From an uncultured Kiritimatiellota bacterium (GTDB lineage: Bacteria; Verrucomicrobiota; Kiritimatiellia; RFP12; UBA1067), in the NCBI GenBank assembly GCA_934675625.1, contig CAKURH010000033.1:1-34659 (forward strand): 34,659 nt of DNA. The letters run 5' to 3'. Under the pieces are notes generated by a model. It was not told where the DNA came from. It did no database searches and saw nothing but the letters and a program-made list of their open reading frames with translations. Position numbers and translations under genes: made by a program. This document shows positions 6,873 through 15,348 of this stretch, piece after piece (the stretch's first letter is position 1; each line of letters opens with the position of its first letter).

Positions 6873-8621
6873 ATGGCAGACGAATTTGTCGAAGACGAGA
6901 TGCTGGACGAGGAGGCCCCGCTGAGCGCGGAGGAGCTCTTTGAGCAGCACAAGGCCGAGATCGAGGCGGCGTTCGAGGAGAAGGGCTTCTTCCGCCGCAT
7001 GGCGGACATGCTGACCGGCCTCTCGAAGCCGCATTCATCCGCCGAGTTCAAGCTCGCGAAGACCGAGCTTCAGCGCCTGATCGCCCCGATTGCGGCGATT
7101 ACGGTGCCGATTCTCGGCGTCATCGTCCTCATCGTCGTGACGGCGGTGCAGGGCCAGATGGGCAAGAAGATCGAGGTCGAGGTCGCGCGCGCCCAGGAGG
7201 AGGAGGCCGAGCTCGAAGAGGAGCAGGAACAGGAGGAGATCGTCGAGCAGACGCCGCCGGAGGAGACGGTCGACGTCGTGGTCGACACGCCGGTCGTCGG
7301 CCCGGTGACGGACATCGTGACGCCGAGCGCGACGCCGACGGCCGAGCCCGTCTCGGTGAAGCCGGCCGCGCAGGACTCCGTCGCGCTCATCAAGTCGCCC
7401 GTCACGATGAAGTCGATGACGGGCTCGCGGACGCCCGGCTCCATCGGCGCGATGACGAAGGGCGGTAACATGTACGGCGACGCGACGACCGAGGGCGCCG
7501 TGCTGAAGGCGCTCCGCTGGCTCAAGAAGACGCAGCAGCCGAACGGCAGCTGGGGGAACGGCGGCAACCCGATCTCCAACGCCGGCCTCGCGATTCTCGC
7601 GTTCCTCGCCCACGGCGAGACGCCGGCCTCGAAGGAGTTCGGCCCGACCGTCGAGAAGGCGATGCAGTTCCTGATCGACTCGCTCACCAAGAAGAAGGAC
7701 AAGACCGGCAAGGAGGTCGTGACCTTCCGGGGGGCGGACGGCAACGAGTATGCGACGCTGATCGCGACCTACGCGCTCTGCGAGGCCTACGGCATGACGC
7801 GCAACCCGAACACGAAGATCGTCGCCATGCAGACGCTGCAGCGCATCGTCGACAACCAGTCGCCGACCGGCGGCTGGGACTACGGCATGGTCAGGACCTC
7901 GACGCGCGACGACATGTCCTTCGCGGGCTGGGCTTTGCAGGCTCTGAAGGCCGGCAAGATGGCGGGCATGCACCCGAAGGGGCTGGACGCCTGCATCAAG
8001 AAGGCGATCAAGTGCCTGAAGACGCGCAACTTCAAGAACGGCGGCTTCAACTACACGGCGGGCGGCGGCCCGACGGGGCTCACGGCGACCGGGTGCCTCG
8101 CGATGCAGCTGCTCGGCTACATGAACGAGCCGGAGGTCAAGGCCGCGCTCGACACGATGCGGCCCTGGTTGCCCTCGTTTGACGGCGTGAAGGGCAAGAA
8201 GCTCTCGGAGGCCCTGCCGCCGCAGAACCCGCAGTACTACTGCTACTACGCCTCGCAGTGCAAGTACCAGGCCGGCATGTGCCAGGGCGCGACGCCTGCG
8301 AACGTGAAGGCCTGGCAGGACTGGAACCTCGCGATGAAGGCCCTCTATCCGCGCACGATCAACACGCTCCCGGAGAAGATTCCGGGTCCGGACGGCAAGC
8401 CGCGCCCGATCGGCTACTGGAAGTTCAAGGACCAGACGTGCGGCGGCGAGAAGGCCACCACGATGGCGACGTGCTTCGCCGCGCTCCAGATGATGGTCTA
8501 CTACCGCTACCTGCCGACGACCCAGACGAAGGCCGCCAAGGCCATCACGTCGGGCGAGGACGACGAGGATGCGGGCAAGAAGAAAAAGACGGACGAGCTC
8601 GACATTGAGGTCGACATCTAA
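6873..8621 (+). CDS. Membrane-anchored, TonB-like protein with squalene-cyclase-fold domain
   Basis: A 582-residue protein: acidic cytoplasmic N-terminus (1-60), one transmembrane helix (about 71-92, IAPIAAITVPILGVIVLIVV), a Glu/Gln-rich then Pro/Thr/Val-rich spacer (105-165) like the spacer of TonB, and an alpha/alpha-barrel domain (about 205-545) of the prenyltransferase/squalene-oxidase repeat class, with QW-like motifs LKKTQQPNGSWG and VDNQSPTGGWDYG. I see no DXDD acid motif, so cyclase activity is doubtful and a binding role is more likely. The last 30 residues are charged. GGAG sits nine bases before the ATG. Following ExbB-ExbD-ExbD, it occupies the TonB position. Family known as annotation only; function inferred. 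Confidence 0.8.
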   Translation: MADEFVEDEMLDEEAPLSAEELFEQHKAEIEAAFEEKGFFRRMADMLTGLSKPHSSAEFKLAKTELQRLIAPIAAITVPILGVIVLIVVTAVQGQMGKKIEVEVARAQEEEAELEEEQEQEEIVEQTPPEETVDVVVDTPVVGPVTDIVTPSATPTAEPVSVKPAAQDSVALIKSPVTMKSMTGSRTPGSIGAMTKGGNMYGDATTEGAVLKALRWLKKTQQPNGSWGNGGNPISNAGLAILAFLAHGETPASKEFGPTVEKAMQFLIDSLTKKKDKTGKEVVTFRGADGNEYATLIATYALCEAYGMTRNPNTKIVAMQTLQRIVDNQSPTGGWDYGMVRTSTRDDMSFAGWALQALKAGKMAGMHPKGLDACIKKAIKCLKTRNFKNGGFNYTAGGGPTGLTATGCLAMQLLGYMNEPEVKAALDTMRPWLPSFDGVKGKKLSEALPPQNPQYYCYYASQCKYQAGMCQGATPANVKAWQDWNLAMKALYPRTINTLPEKIPGPDGKPRPIGYWKFKDQTCGGEKATTMATCFAALQMMVYYRYLPTTQTKAAKAITSGEDDEDAGKKKKTDELDIEVDI

Positions 8622-8624
8622 GCG

Positions 8625-9854
8625 TTGAACTTTCCTCTCTTTCTCGCCCTCAAGTACCTGAAGCCGAAGCGCTCCGTCGCTTCGGTCATCACGCTCGTCT
8701 CGATTCTCGGTGTCATGCTCGGCGTGGCGGTCGTCATCATCGTGCGCAGCGTCATGACGGGCTTCGGCGACATCTGGGAGGAGAAGATCCTCGACTTCAA
8801 GCCGCACGTCTCGCTCGTGCCGCAGTCCGGCAACGTGATTCGCGGCGAAGAGGATCTGGCGGCGAAACTGCGTCAGGTTCCCGGCGTGACGTGCGTGACG
8901 CCGGAGATCGACACGCGCGTCCTGCTGTCGCACAGGGGGCGTGTCCTCGCGCCGGTCATCCTTGGCGTGGACGGCGACGACTTCACGCGCGCCTACCGCA
9001 TCGGCGCGCCGCGTGCCGGCACGTTCGACCTCTCCGGCGACTCGATCGTCCTTGGCGTCTCCGCCGCGCGGTCGCTCGGCGTCTGGGTTGGCGACGAGGT
9101 GACGGTCTACTCGCCGAAGACGCTCGTCGCGAAGGACGAAGTCTTCCTGCCGGTCAAGTGGAAGGTCGTCGGCATCTTCTCGTGCGGCCAGCACGAGTAC
9201 GACTCCGGCTACGTCGTCGCCTCGCTCCCGAACGTCCGCGACCTGATGGGCATGGAACACGGCGTGTTCGCGATCCACGTCAAGACGGACTGCCCGACGG
9301 ACGCGTCGAAATTCAACGCCCTCGTCGACGAGGCCCTGCGCGTGACGGCGCCGTCCACGCTCCGCGCCATCACCTGGCGGGAGGCCGACCGCGAGATCTT
9401 CAACGCGCTGGCGGTCGAGAAGAACATGACGGCGCTTCTTCTCTCGCTCATCTCGCTCGTCGCGGTCTTCTGCGTCATGAACACGCTGCTCGTGCTGACC
9501 GTGCAGAAGACGCCGGAGATCGGGCTCTTGAAGGCGCTTGGCTTCCGCAAGCGCGAGATCATGAAGGTCTTCGTCGTTCACGGCATGATCCAGTGCGGGT
9601 TCGGCATCGTCCTTGGGCTCTTGGCCTCGTGGGCGGTGCTCGCGAACCTCCAGAACATCGTCGAGTGGTTGGCGAAGATGGGGCTGGAGGTGTTTCCGGC
9701 ATCGGTGTACGGGCTCGCGGCGATTCCGCATCGGCTGATCGTCTCGGACATCTTCTGGGTTGTCGGCCTCGTCTTCGTCTTCGGGCTTCTCGCGTCGTTC
9801 ATTCCGGCGCTCTTCGCCGCCGCGAAGGATCCCGTCAAGGCACTGAACCAATAG
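8625..9854 (+). CDS. LolC/LolE-type ABC transporter permease
   Basis: A 409-residue inner-membrane permease of the MacB/FtsX superfamily, matching lipoprotein-releasing LolC/E: an N-terminal cytoplasmic stretch LALKYLKPKRSVASVITLVS, a first membrane helix (about 20-42), a large periplasmic domain (about 45-265) and three C-terminal helices including MNTLLVLTVQKTPEIGLLKA and VFVFGLLASFIPALF. In the Lol system such a permease pair and the LolD ATPase lift lipoproteins from the inner membrane for transfer to LolA. It starts with TTG three bases after the previous stop, so translation is probably coupled. No LolD ATPase is found in the window; it may lie elsewhere. Confidence 0.82.
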   Translation: MNFPLFLALKYLKPKRSVASVITLVSILGVMLGVAVVIIVRSVMTGFGDIWEEKILDFKPHVSLVPQSGNVIRGEEDLAAKLRQVPGVTCVTPEIDTRVLLSHRGRVLAPVILGVDGDDFTRAYRIGAPRAGTFDLSGDSIVLGVSAARSLGVWVGDEVTVYSPKTLVAKDEVFLPVKWKVVGIFSCGQHEYDSGYVVASLPNVRDLMGMEHGVFAIHVKTDCPTDASKFNALVDEALRVTAPSTLRAITWREADREIFNALAVEKNMTALLLSLISLVAVFCVMNTLLVLTVQKTPEIGLLKALGFRKREIMKVFVVHGMIQCGFGIVLGLLASWAVLANLQNIVEWLAKMGLEVFPASVYGLAAIPHRLIVSDIFWVVGLVFVFGLLASFIPALFAAAKDPVKALNQ

Positions 9855-9870
9855 GGGCCGCGCGGACGCG

Positions 9871-10569
9871 ATGATCGAACGCAGGGCCTATCTTCTCGCG
9901 GGACCGACGGCGAGCGGCAAGAGCGCAATCGCCGCGACGCTCGCGCGCGAAATGGGCGCATGGATTCTCTCGGCGGACTCGATGAACGTCTATCGCGGCA
10001 TGGACGTCGGCACGGCGAAGCCATCCGCCGCCGAGCGGGCCGAGTTTCACATGGGCGGCGTTGATGTTGTCACGCCGGCGGAGGAATTCTCTGCCGGGGC
10101 TTGGCTGCGCGCGGCGGCCGCATGGGTGCGGACGGTGCCGGACGAGACGCCCATCGTCATCGTCGGTGGAACGGGGCTTTACTTCTCGGCGCTGTTGCGT
10201 GGACTGGATCGCGCGTGGGAGAAGCCCGCGCCGGAATATCCCGTCATTCGGATTGATCGCGCGGTCGTCCGCGCCCGCATCGCTGCGCGGCTCGACGACA
10301 TGTTCCTGCTCGGACTGGAGGAGGAGAAGCGTCGCCTGCGCGCGGCGTATCCCGTCTGGTCGAAGACCGCCGCGCTCGCGATCGGCTATCGCGAAGGCGA
10401 CGACCGGGAGAAGATCCGGACGCGCACGTGCCAGCTCGCGAAACGGCAGGACACGTGGTTTCGGCATCAGGCGACGCCCCTTTACGTCGAGCCGACCGTC
10501 GAGGCCGTTCGCGCCTGCTGGCGTCTGCACGGCCCGTGGACGGTGCGGTTTGCGGACACCTCTGCTTGA
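9871..10569 (+). CDS. miaA: tRNA dimethylallyltransferase, short form
   Basis: MiaA transfers a dimethylallyl group to A37 of tRNAs reading UNN codons. The P-loop GPTASGKS (11-18), SADSMNVYRGMDVGTAKP (34-51, with catalytic Asp36), GGTGLY (99-104) and C-terminal TRTCQLAKRQDTWFR (184-198) are all present. At 232 residues it is clearly shorter than the usual 290-320: after GLDRA (111-115) the sequence jumps to WEKPAPEYPVIRID, so the stretch that normally holds the tRNA-contacting insertion (HPND...RALE motif) is absent. It follows the permease by 16 bp and converges with mfd, with 12 bp between the stops. It may still be functional in a minimal form or may be decaying; the reading frame is intact. 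Confidence 0.85.
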   Translation: MIERRAYLLAGPTASGKSAIAATLAREMGAWILSADSMNVYRGMDVGTAKPSAAERAEFHMGGVDVVTPAEEFSAGAWLRAAAAWVRTVPDETPIVIVGGTGLYFSALLRGLDRAWEKPAPEYPVIRIDRAVVRARIAARLDDMFLLGLEEEKRRLRAAYPVWSKTAALAIGYREGDDREKIRTRTCQLAKRQDTWFRHQATPLYVEPTVEAVRACWRLHGPWTVRFADTSA

Positions 10570-10581
10570 CGGCGCGTCCAT

Positions 10582-13500
10582 TCAGATGGCGGCGAAAAGT
10601 TCCGCGAGCTTGCGAGCAGGCGTCTTTCCCTTGAGGTCGATTACCTTTGCGATGTCGCGCGATCCGACCTTGTAGAAGACGGCGCGCGGGCCCTTGACGT
10701 CGATGTGCCCGTAGCCCGCGTTCGCGCAGAGGACGCGCAGTTTCGAGATGCGGACGAATTCCTCGGCCTCGGACGGCAGGGGGCCGAAGCGGTCCTTCAT
10801 CTCGGCGGCGAGCGCGTTGACGACGCGGACGTCCTGCGCCTCGGCGAAGCGTTTCATGAGCGAGAGCCGCTGCACGTCCTCCTCGATGTAGTCGTAGGGC
10901 AGGCGCGGGTTCGCGAAGTCGAGGTTGAGCTTCACGTCGACAATCGCCTTCACCTTCTCGCCTTTCATCTGCGCGATCGTGCGCTGAAGGAGCTGGCAGT
11001 AGAGGCCGAAGCCAATGGCGGCGATGTGCCCCGACTGCTGGGAGCCGAGCAGGTTGCCCGCGCCGCGCAGCTCCAGGTCGCGCACGGCGAGGTTGAAGCC
11101 GCTGCCGAGCCCGCCGTGCCGCTTGAGCGCCGCGAGCCGTTCGCGCGCGTCCGCGTCGATGTCGCCGGACGGCGGCAGGAGGAAGTAGGCGAACCCCTGC
11201 CGCGCAGCACGTCCGACGCGCCCGCGCAGCTGGTAGAGGTCGGCCATGCCGAACGTGTCCGCCTGGTCGACGAGAATCGTGTTCGCGCGCGGAATGTCGA
11301 TGCCGGACTCGATGATCGTCGTCGAGAGGAGGATGTCGTAGGCGCCGCGCTCGAAGTCGCGCATCTTCTTCGCGAGCGTCTGCGTGTCCATCTGCCCGTG
11401 CGCGACGACAATGCGCGCCTTCGGGCAAAGGGTCTTCAGCCGCCGCTCGACCTTGCCGATGGACATCACGCGGTTGTGCAGGAAGTAGACCTGCCCGCCG
11501 CGCGCGAGTTCCGCGTCGATTGCCGCGCGGACGGTCTCGTCCGCATCGCGCACGATGCGCGTCTCGACGGCGACGCGCTCGCGCGGCGGCGACCGCAGCA
11601 GCGAGAGGTCGCGCGCGCCGGTCATCGAGAGGTAGAGCGTGCGCGGAATCGGCGTCGCGGAGAGCGTCAGGATGTCCGCCGTCGCGCGCAGGCGCTTCAG
11701 GAACTCCTTGTGGCGCACGCCGAAGCGCTGCTCCTCGTCGATGATGATGAGGCCGAGGTCGCGGAAGCAGATCTTCGAGGTGAGGATCGCGTGCGTGCCG
11801 ATGACGATGTCGCAGGCCCCGGTCGCGAGCCGCTGGAACGTGCCCCTGTGCGTGCCGGACGTCTGGAAGCGCGAGACGGACTCGATGCGGATGGGCGTGC
11901 CGTCGAAGCGCGAGGTGAACGTCTCGAAGTGCTGCTCGGCGAGGACGGTCGTCGGCGCGAGGACGGCGACCTGCTTGCCGTTCATCGCCGCGACGAACGC
12001 CGCGCGCATCGCGACTTCCGTCTTGCCGTAGCCGGCGTCGCCGCAGATGAGGCGGTCCATCGGCTTGCGCGCGGCGAGGTCGGCGTCCACGGCGGCGATG
12101 GCGGCGGCCTGGTCGGGCGTCTCCTCGTAGGGGAACTCCGCGTCGAAGGCGTCGCGTCCCTCGCAGCGGACGTCGTAGGCGAAGCCCGGCACCATCTCGC
12201 GCTTCGCCTGCGTCTCCAGCAGGGCGGCGGCAAGGTCGGTGACGGCCTTCTGCGCGTCTTTCCTGTCCTTCTCCCACCGCTTGCCGTCAAGGCGGTGCAG
12301 GTGCACGGCCTCGCCCTTGACGCCGACGTAGCGCGAGAGGAGGTGCGCGTGCGCGGCGGGGACGTGCAGCTTCGCGCCGTCCGCGTATTCGATCGTGAAG
12401 ACCTCGCTGCGCTTGCCGTCAAGGAGGATTTCGGACGAGCCAATGTAGCGGCCGACGCCGTAGTCGATGTGGACGACGTACTCGCCGGGCTCCAGGTCCT
12501 CGAAGTCGTTCAGGCGTGGCCCCTGAAGGACGGCGGCGTTCGTGCGGACGTGAACCTTGCGCTTGGCGAAGATGCGGTCGGCTTTCGTCACGACGACGAG
12601 ATTGCCGATTTCGAATCCGCCGGAGAGGTCGTCGAGGCGGACGACGGTCGCGCCGCGTTTCTCGGCGGCGGCGAGGTGCTGGTCAAGGCGTTTGCGCGCC
12701 GCGTCGAAGAGTTCGGGATGATGCGCCTCGTCCGCGCCGAGTTCGGCAAAGCCTGGCAGGGGCGCCGTCGCAAAATCGTAGGTCGGTACGCCTGCCGGCG
12801 GCGGATCGCCGGTGTAGACGATTGAATAATCGTGGTCGGAAATCACTTGATCCGCGCGAGGCCGTTGTCTGCTGTCCGCTGTCTCATGTTCCGCAAGCCC
12901 CGCGTGTCCCTCCTGTCCGTTGACCGTCTTTCCCCTCAAAACCGTCTCAAGCGAATAGGCGTTGTGCTCCAGCGCGAGAACGACAGAGCCTTCCGGCAAG
13001 AGGTCAAGAACCGTTCCCCGCTCCCCGTTCCTTGTCCCCTGTCCCCTGTCCCCACTTCCCTGTTCCCCGTTCCCACGTCCCTCTTCTCCCCGAATCGGCA
13101 GAATCACGGCTTCCTCTCGGCGCGCAATTGAGATTTGCGTGGCGGGATTGAAGGTGCGGAGGCTTTCGAGGTCGTCGCCGAAGAACTCGGCGCGCACGGG
13201 GAACTCGTCGCCGGGGCTCCAGACGTCGACAATGCCACCGCGCACGGAGAAATCGCCCTCCTGTTCGACCTGTGGCACCCGCGCATAACCCATCTCAGCA
13301 AGTTTTTCGACGATTTCGCTCAAATTGAGCCTGTTATCGCCCTCCCCTTCGGGGCCTGTCCCCACGTTCCCCCCCACGTTACCCTTGGGGCCTGTCCCTA
13401 CGGTTTTCAAGACAAGGCTGGGGACAGACCCCGTGGGAAGGGGGGCCGAAAGGGCGGGAAACGCGGCGACGATGACACAGGGAGAAGGGGACAGACCCCA

Positions 13501-14013
13501 AGCCCTGAGGGCTGCAAGGGTCTTCAGCCGGAGGCCGAGCGCCCCCTTGTCATTATCGATAAGTGGCGGAAATTCGAGAGTTCGCAGCTGATTTGAACGC
13601 AACGACGGGGGTCTGTCCCCAATATTCGGGGGTCTGTCCCCACCTTCAGAGGGTCTGTCCCCATGTCGTGCGTACTCACTTTCTGGGGGTCTGTCCCCAA
13701 TGGCGGTGGGTTGGGCGAGGATGCGCAGGTCGTCGACGAGGCGGTCGGCTTCGGGCAGACCGGGCGTGACGGCGAGGACGAGGCGCGCGGGGCGAGCGAG
13801 CGTCGCGGCGAGAAAGGCGTCGGCCGACCCCGTGAGCGAGGGGATGGAAATCGTGGGGACAGACCCCAGAGATGTGGGGACAGGCCCCGAAGGAAAGGGG
13901 GCTGACGGAGTGGGGACAGGCCCTCCAGTTGTGGGGACAGGCCCCCCTAGACCCGTGGGGACAGGCCCTCCGGGACGAAACAGCGACGCGAAAAGGTCAA
14001 GCGCATCCTTCAT
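10582..14013 (-). CDS. mfd: Transcription-repair coupling factor Mfd, N-terminus expanded by repeats
   Basis: Mfd removes stalled RNA polymerase and recruits UvrA. The C-terminal half is canonical: RNA-polymerase interaction domain (YVVHIDYGVGRYIG), Walker A GDAGYGKT, APTTVLAEQHFETF, motif II IIDEEQRFGVRHKE (Gln where His is usual), LSATPIPRTLYLSMTG, TTIIESGIDIPRANTI, QLRGRVGR and a C-terminal TRCF domain. The N-terminal UvrB-like half is recognisable (GGIVDVWSPGDEFPVRAEFFGDDLESLR) but interrupted by low-complexity peptides rich in GPVPT, GDRPP and GTGPEG, translated from palindromic repeats. I prefer the ATG at 14013 because an extended -10 lies just upstream; an in-frame ATG at 14067 overlaps the regulator stop (ATGA) and would add 18 residues. 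Confidence 0.9.
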   Translation of the reverse strand: MKDALDLFASLFRPGGPVPTGLGGPVPTTGGPVPTPSAPFPSGPVPTSLGSVPTISIPSLTGSADAFLAATLARPARLVLAVTPGLPEADRLVDDLRILAQPTAIGDRPPESEYARHGDRPSEGGDRPPNIGDRPPSLRSNQLRTLEFPPLIDNDKGALGLRLKTLAALRAWGLSPSPCVIVAAFPALSAPLPTGSVPSLVLKTVGTGPKGNVGGNVGTGPEGEGDNRLNLSEIVEKLAEMGYARVPQVEQEGDFSVRGGIVDVWSPGDEFPVRAEFFGDDLESLRTFNPATQISIARREEAVILPIRGEEGRGNGEQGSGDRGQGTRNGERGTVLDLLPEGSVVLALEHNAYSLETVLRGKTVNGQEGHAGLAEHETADSRQRPRADQVISDHDYSIVYTGDPPPAGVPTYDFATAPLPGFAELGADEAHHPELFDAARKRLDQHLAAAEKRGATVVRLDDLSGGFEIGNLVVVTKADRIFAKRKVHVRTNAAVLQGPRLNDFEDLEPGEYVVHIDYGVGRYIGSSEILLDGKRSEVFTIEYADGAKLHVPAAHAHLLSRYVGVKGEAVHLHRLDGKRWEKDRKDAQKAVTDLAAALLETQAKREMVPGFAYDVRCEGRDAFDAEFPYEETPDQAAAIAAVDADLAARKPMDRLICGDAGYGKTEVAMRAAFVAAMNGKQVAVLAPTTVLAEQHFETFTSRFDGTPIRIESVSRFQTSGTHRGTFQRLATGACDIVIGTHAILTSKICFRDLGLIIIDEEQRFGVRHKEFLKRLRATADILTLSATPIPRTLYLSMTGARDLSLLRSPPRERVAVETRIVRDADETVRAAIDAELARGGQVYFLHNRVMSIGKVERRLKTLCPKARIVVAHGQMDTQTLAKKMRDFERGAYDILLSTTIIESGIDIPRANTILVDQADTFGMADLYQLRGRVGRAARQGFAYFLLPPSGDIDADARERLAALKRHGGLGSGFNLAVRDLELRGAGNLLGSQQSGHIAAIGFGLYCQLLQRTIAQMKGEKVKAIVDVKLNLDFANPRLPYDYIEEDVQRLSLMKRFAEAQDVRVVNALAAEMKDRFGPLPSEAEEFVRISKLRVLCANAGYGHIDVKGPRAVFYKVGSRDIAKVIDLKGKTPARKLAELFAAI
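13010..13085. repeat. Pyrimidine-rich low-complexity repeat inside mfd
   Basis: A stretch of variants of CCCCTGTCCC, CCCCGTTCCC and CCCACGTCCC on the plus strand; on the mfd strand it reads as a Gly/Glu/Arg/Asn-rich peptide (GNGEQGSGDRGQGTRNGERG). It interrupts the UvrB-like part of Mfd between the VILPIRGEE and TVLDLLPEGSVV segments. It is related in base composition to, but distinct from, the palindromic repeat. A second short simple run (TGTCTGCTGTCCGCTGTCTC, near 12865-12885) lies nearby. Confidence 0.7.
13351..13969. repeat. Cluster of 13 GGGGWCWGWCCCC-type palindromes inside mfd
   Basis: Copies of GGGGTCTGTCCCC, GGGGACAGACCCC, GGGGCCTGTCCCC or GGGGACAGGCCCC begin at 13351, 13387, 13420, 13487, 13608, 13629, 13651, 13686, 13855, 13876, 13912, 13933 and 13957, in both orientations. 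All lie in the region coding for the Mfd N-terminus and all keep the frame open, giving GPVP, GSVP, GDRP and GTGP tetrapeptides. The helicase half of mfd contains none. Confidence 0.92.
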
Positions 14014-14026
14014 GTGAATGTGCGAT

Positions 14027-14032
14027 AGTATA
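14027..14032 (-). promoter_or_regulatory. mfd extended -10 promoter element
   Basis: On the minus strand TGCTATACT (TATACT at 14032-14027) is an extended -10. Transcription would start near 14020, six or seven bases before the ATG at 14013. No convincing -35 is seen. An imperfect inverted repeat, CACAA-AC-TTGTG (14034-14045), overlaps the upstream edge and could be an operator. The element lies inside the 18-codon extension that the alternative mfd start would use. Confidence 0.45.
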
Positions 14033-14063
14033 GCACAAACTTGTGCGGGCGTGAGACGTGCGA

Positions 14064-15215
14064 TCATGACGCGCCGCGCGCTTGCACACGGTAGGCGCTG
14101 GGCGAGAGGCCGAAGCGTTCGGCGAAGAGGTGGGAGAGGCGGTTTGCCGAACCGAAGCCGCAGTCGGCGGCGAGGCGCGCGAGCGGCGCGTTCGTTTGGA
14201 CGAGCTTCTGGCGGACGAGCGCGAGGCGCGTCTCAAGAATCGTCTCGTGGATCGACTGTCCGTGCATCTGCCGGAAGCGTAGGTAGAGAAGCCGCCGCGA
14301 CACGCCGAGGTGGCGGACGACGTCTTCGACCTTGATCCCGCGCACGGCGTTCGCGCGGATGTAGGCAAGTGCCTCGCGGACGAGGTAGCCGGCCGGCGGC
14401 ACGATGCGCGTCGAGTCGCGTTCGACGACGCCGAGGCTTCGGATGTGCGAAGGGGCGGACTTCGGCGGCCTGCGCCGCGCCATCAGGGCATCGAGCACAC
14501 GCGCGCCGATGCGTCCGAGCCCCTCGTGGTCGGGCTTGACGCTGGAGAGCGTCGGCCGCACCGTGTTGCAGAGCAGTTCGTCATTGTCGACGCCGCAGAC
14601 GGCGACCTGCTCCGGCACGGCAAGCCGGGCCGCATGGCACGCCTCGACGACGCGCACGGCGACATAGTCCGTCGCAGCCATGACGGCGGCCGGACGCGGC
14701 AGGGCCTTTAGGGCGTCGGCGAGCGTGTCGTCGGGTCGCAGCCGTTTCGGAAGGAGCCCCGCATCGCCGAGCTGGAGCCGGAAGCCGCGCTCGCGCAGCG
14801 TCGACCAGCGCGACGGGCGGGGCGTCGCGACGAACGCGGCGGCGCGGAAGCTGCCGCGCGACAGGAGGTAGCGCGCGGCTTCGCGTCCGATGGCGACGTC
14901 GTCGTTGCGGATGAGGAAGTTGCGCTGCGCGGGGTTCGGCGTCGCGTTGCGCGGGTAGTCGGTGAAGACGACGGGGATGGGCGCGGCCTCCAGTGCCGCA
15001 AGGCCGTCCGTGTAGGCGCGGAAGCCGGTGATGACGCCGTCGAGGCCGTCCCGCACGGCAGTCTCGACGAACGGCCGCGTCAGCTCGTCCGGATTCTGGA
15101 TGAACCGGATGTTCCAGTCGTGCCCCTCGTTCACGTAGTCGAAGACGCCGGAGAGGCAGCTTCGCCCCGCCGTGCCACCGAGCGTGAACGCCACAATGAC
15201 CTTTTTTGTCGTCAT
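14064..15215 (-). CDS. XylR-type transcriptional regulator (sugar-binding domain plus AraC HTH)
   Basis: A 383-residue cytoplasmic regulator. Residues 1-270 form a LacI/periplasmic-binding-like sugar-sensing domain (VIVAFTLGGTAGRSCLSGVF, AVCGVDNDELLCNTVRPTLS) and about 275-380 an AraC-type DNA-binding domain with two helix-turn-helix units (KVEDVVRHLGVSRRLLYLRF and LARLAADCGFGSANRLSHLF). This matches the architecture of E. coli XylR (392 residues). I chose the ATG at 15215 because it starts the conserved beta strand and lies just after a good -10. It is transcribed away from the SUMF1/glycoside-hydrolase operon, which it probably controls in response to a released sugar. Its stop overlaps an alternative mfd start (ATGA). 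Confidence 0.88.
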   Translation of the reverse strand: MTTKKVIVAFTLGGTAGRSCLSGVFDYVNEGHDWNIRFIQNPDELTRPFVETAVRDGLDGVITGFRAYTDGLAALEAAPIPVVFTDYPRNATPNPAQRNFLIRNDDVAIGREAARYLLSRGSFRAAAFVATPRPSRWSTLRERGFRLQLGDAGLLPKRLRPDDTLADALKALPRPAAVMAATDYVAVRVVEACHAARLAVPEQVAVCGVDNDELLCNTVRPTLSSVKPDHEGLGRIGARVLDALMARRRPPKSAPSHIRSLGVVERDSTRIVPPAGYLVREALAYIRANAVRGIKVEDVVRHLGVSRRLLYLRFRQMHGQSIHETILETRLALVRQKLVQTNAPLARLAADCGFGSANRLSHLFAERFGLSPSAYRVQARGAS

Positions 15216-15223
15216 AGGCGGGA

Positions 15224-15229
15224 AGTATA
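15224..15229 (-). promoter_or_regulatory. Regulator gene -10 element, near-leaderless
   Basis: The minus strand reads TGCTATACT (TATACT at 15229-15224). The predicted start is near 15217, two bases before the ATG at 15215, so the mRNA would be leaderless. No strong -35 is visible, consistent with an extended -10 promoter or need for an activator. Confidence 0.5.
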
Positions 15230-15275
15230 GCATATTCTGACATAAAACTGTTGCACGATTCGACATCAAGTCGCG

Positions 15276-15305
15276 TTGACAGCCATGCGTGGATTGGTGT
15301 ACAAT
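15276..15305 (+). promoter_or_regulatory. Promoter of the carbohydrate operon
   Basis: TTGACA (15276-15281) and TACAAT (15300-15305) are 18 bp apart. Transcription would begin near 15312, giving a leader of about 37 nt with AGAAAGG ahead of the ATG at 15349. A small inverted repeat, CGAC-N5-GTCG (15261-15273), directly upstream of the -35 lies between the two divergent promoters and is a candidate, though weak, operator for the divergently encoded regulator. Confidence 0.65.
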
Positions 15306-15348
15306 TCGCGCCGTAACGTCAATCCAGGCAAACAGAAAGGCCATTCGG

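Noticed and set aside
6873..8621. Functional squalene-hopene cyclase
   Set aside because: The QW-like repeats fit the fold, but no DXDD catalytic motif is visible and the domain is tethered to a TonB-like spacer beside ExbB/ExbD.
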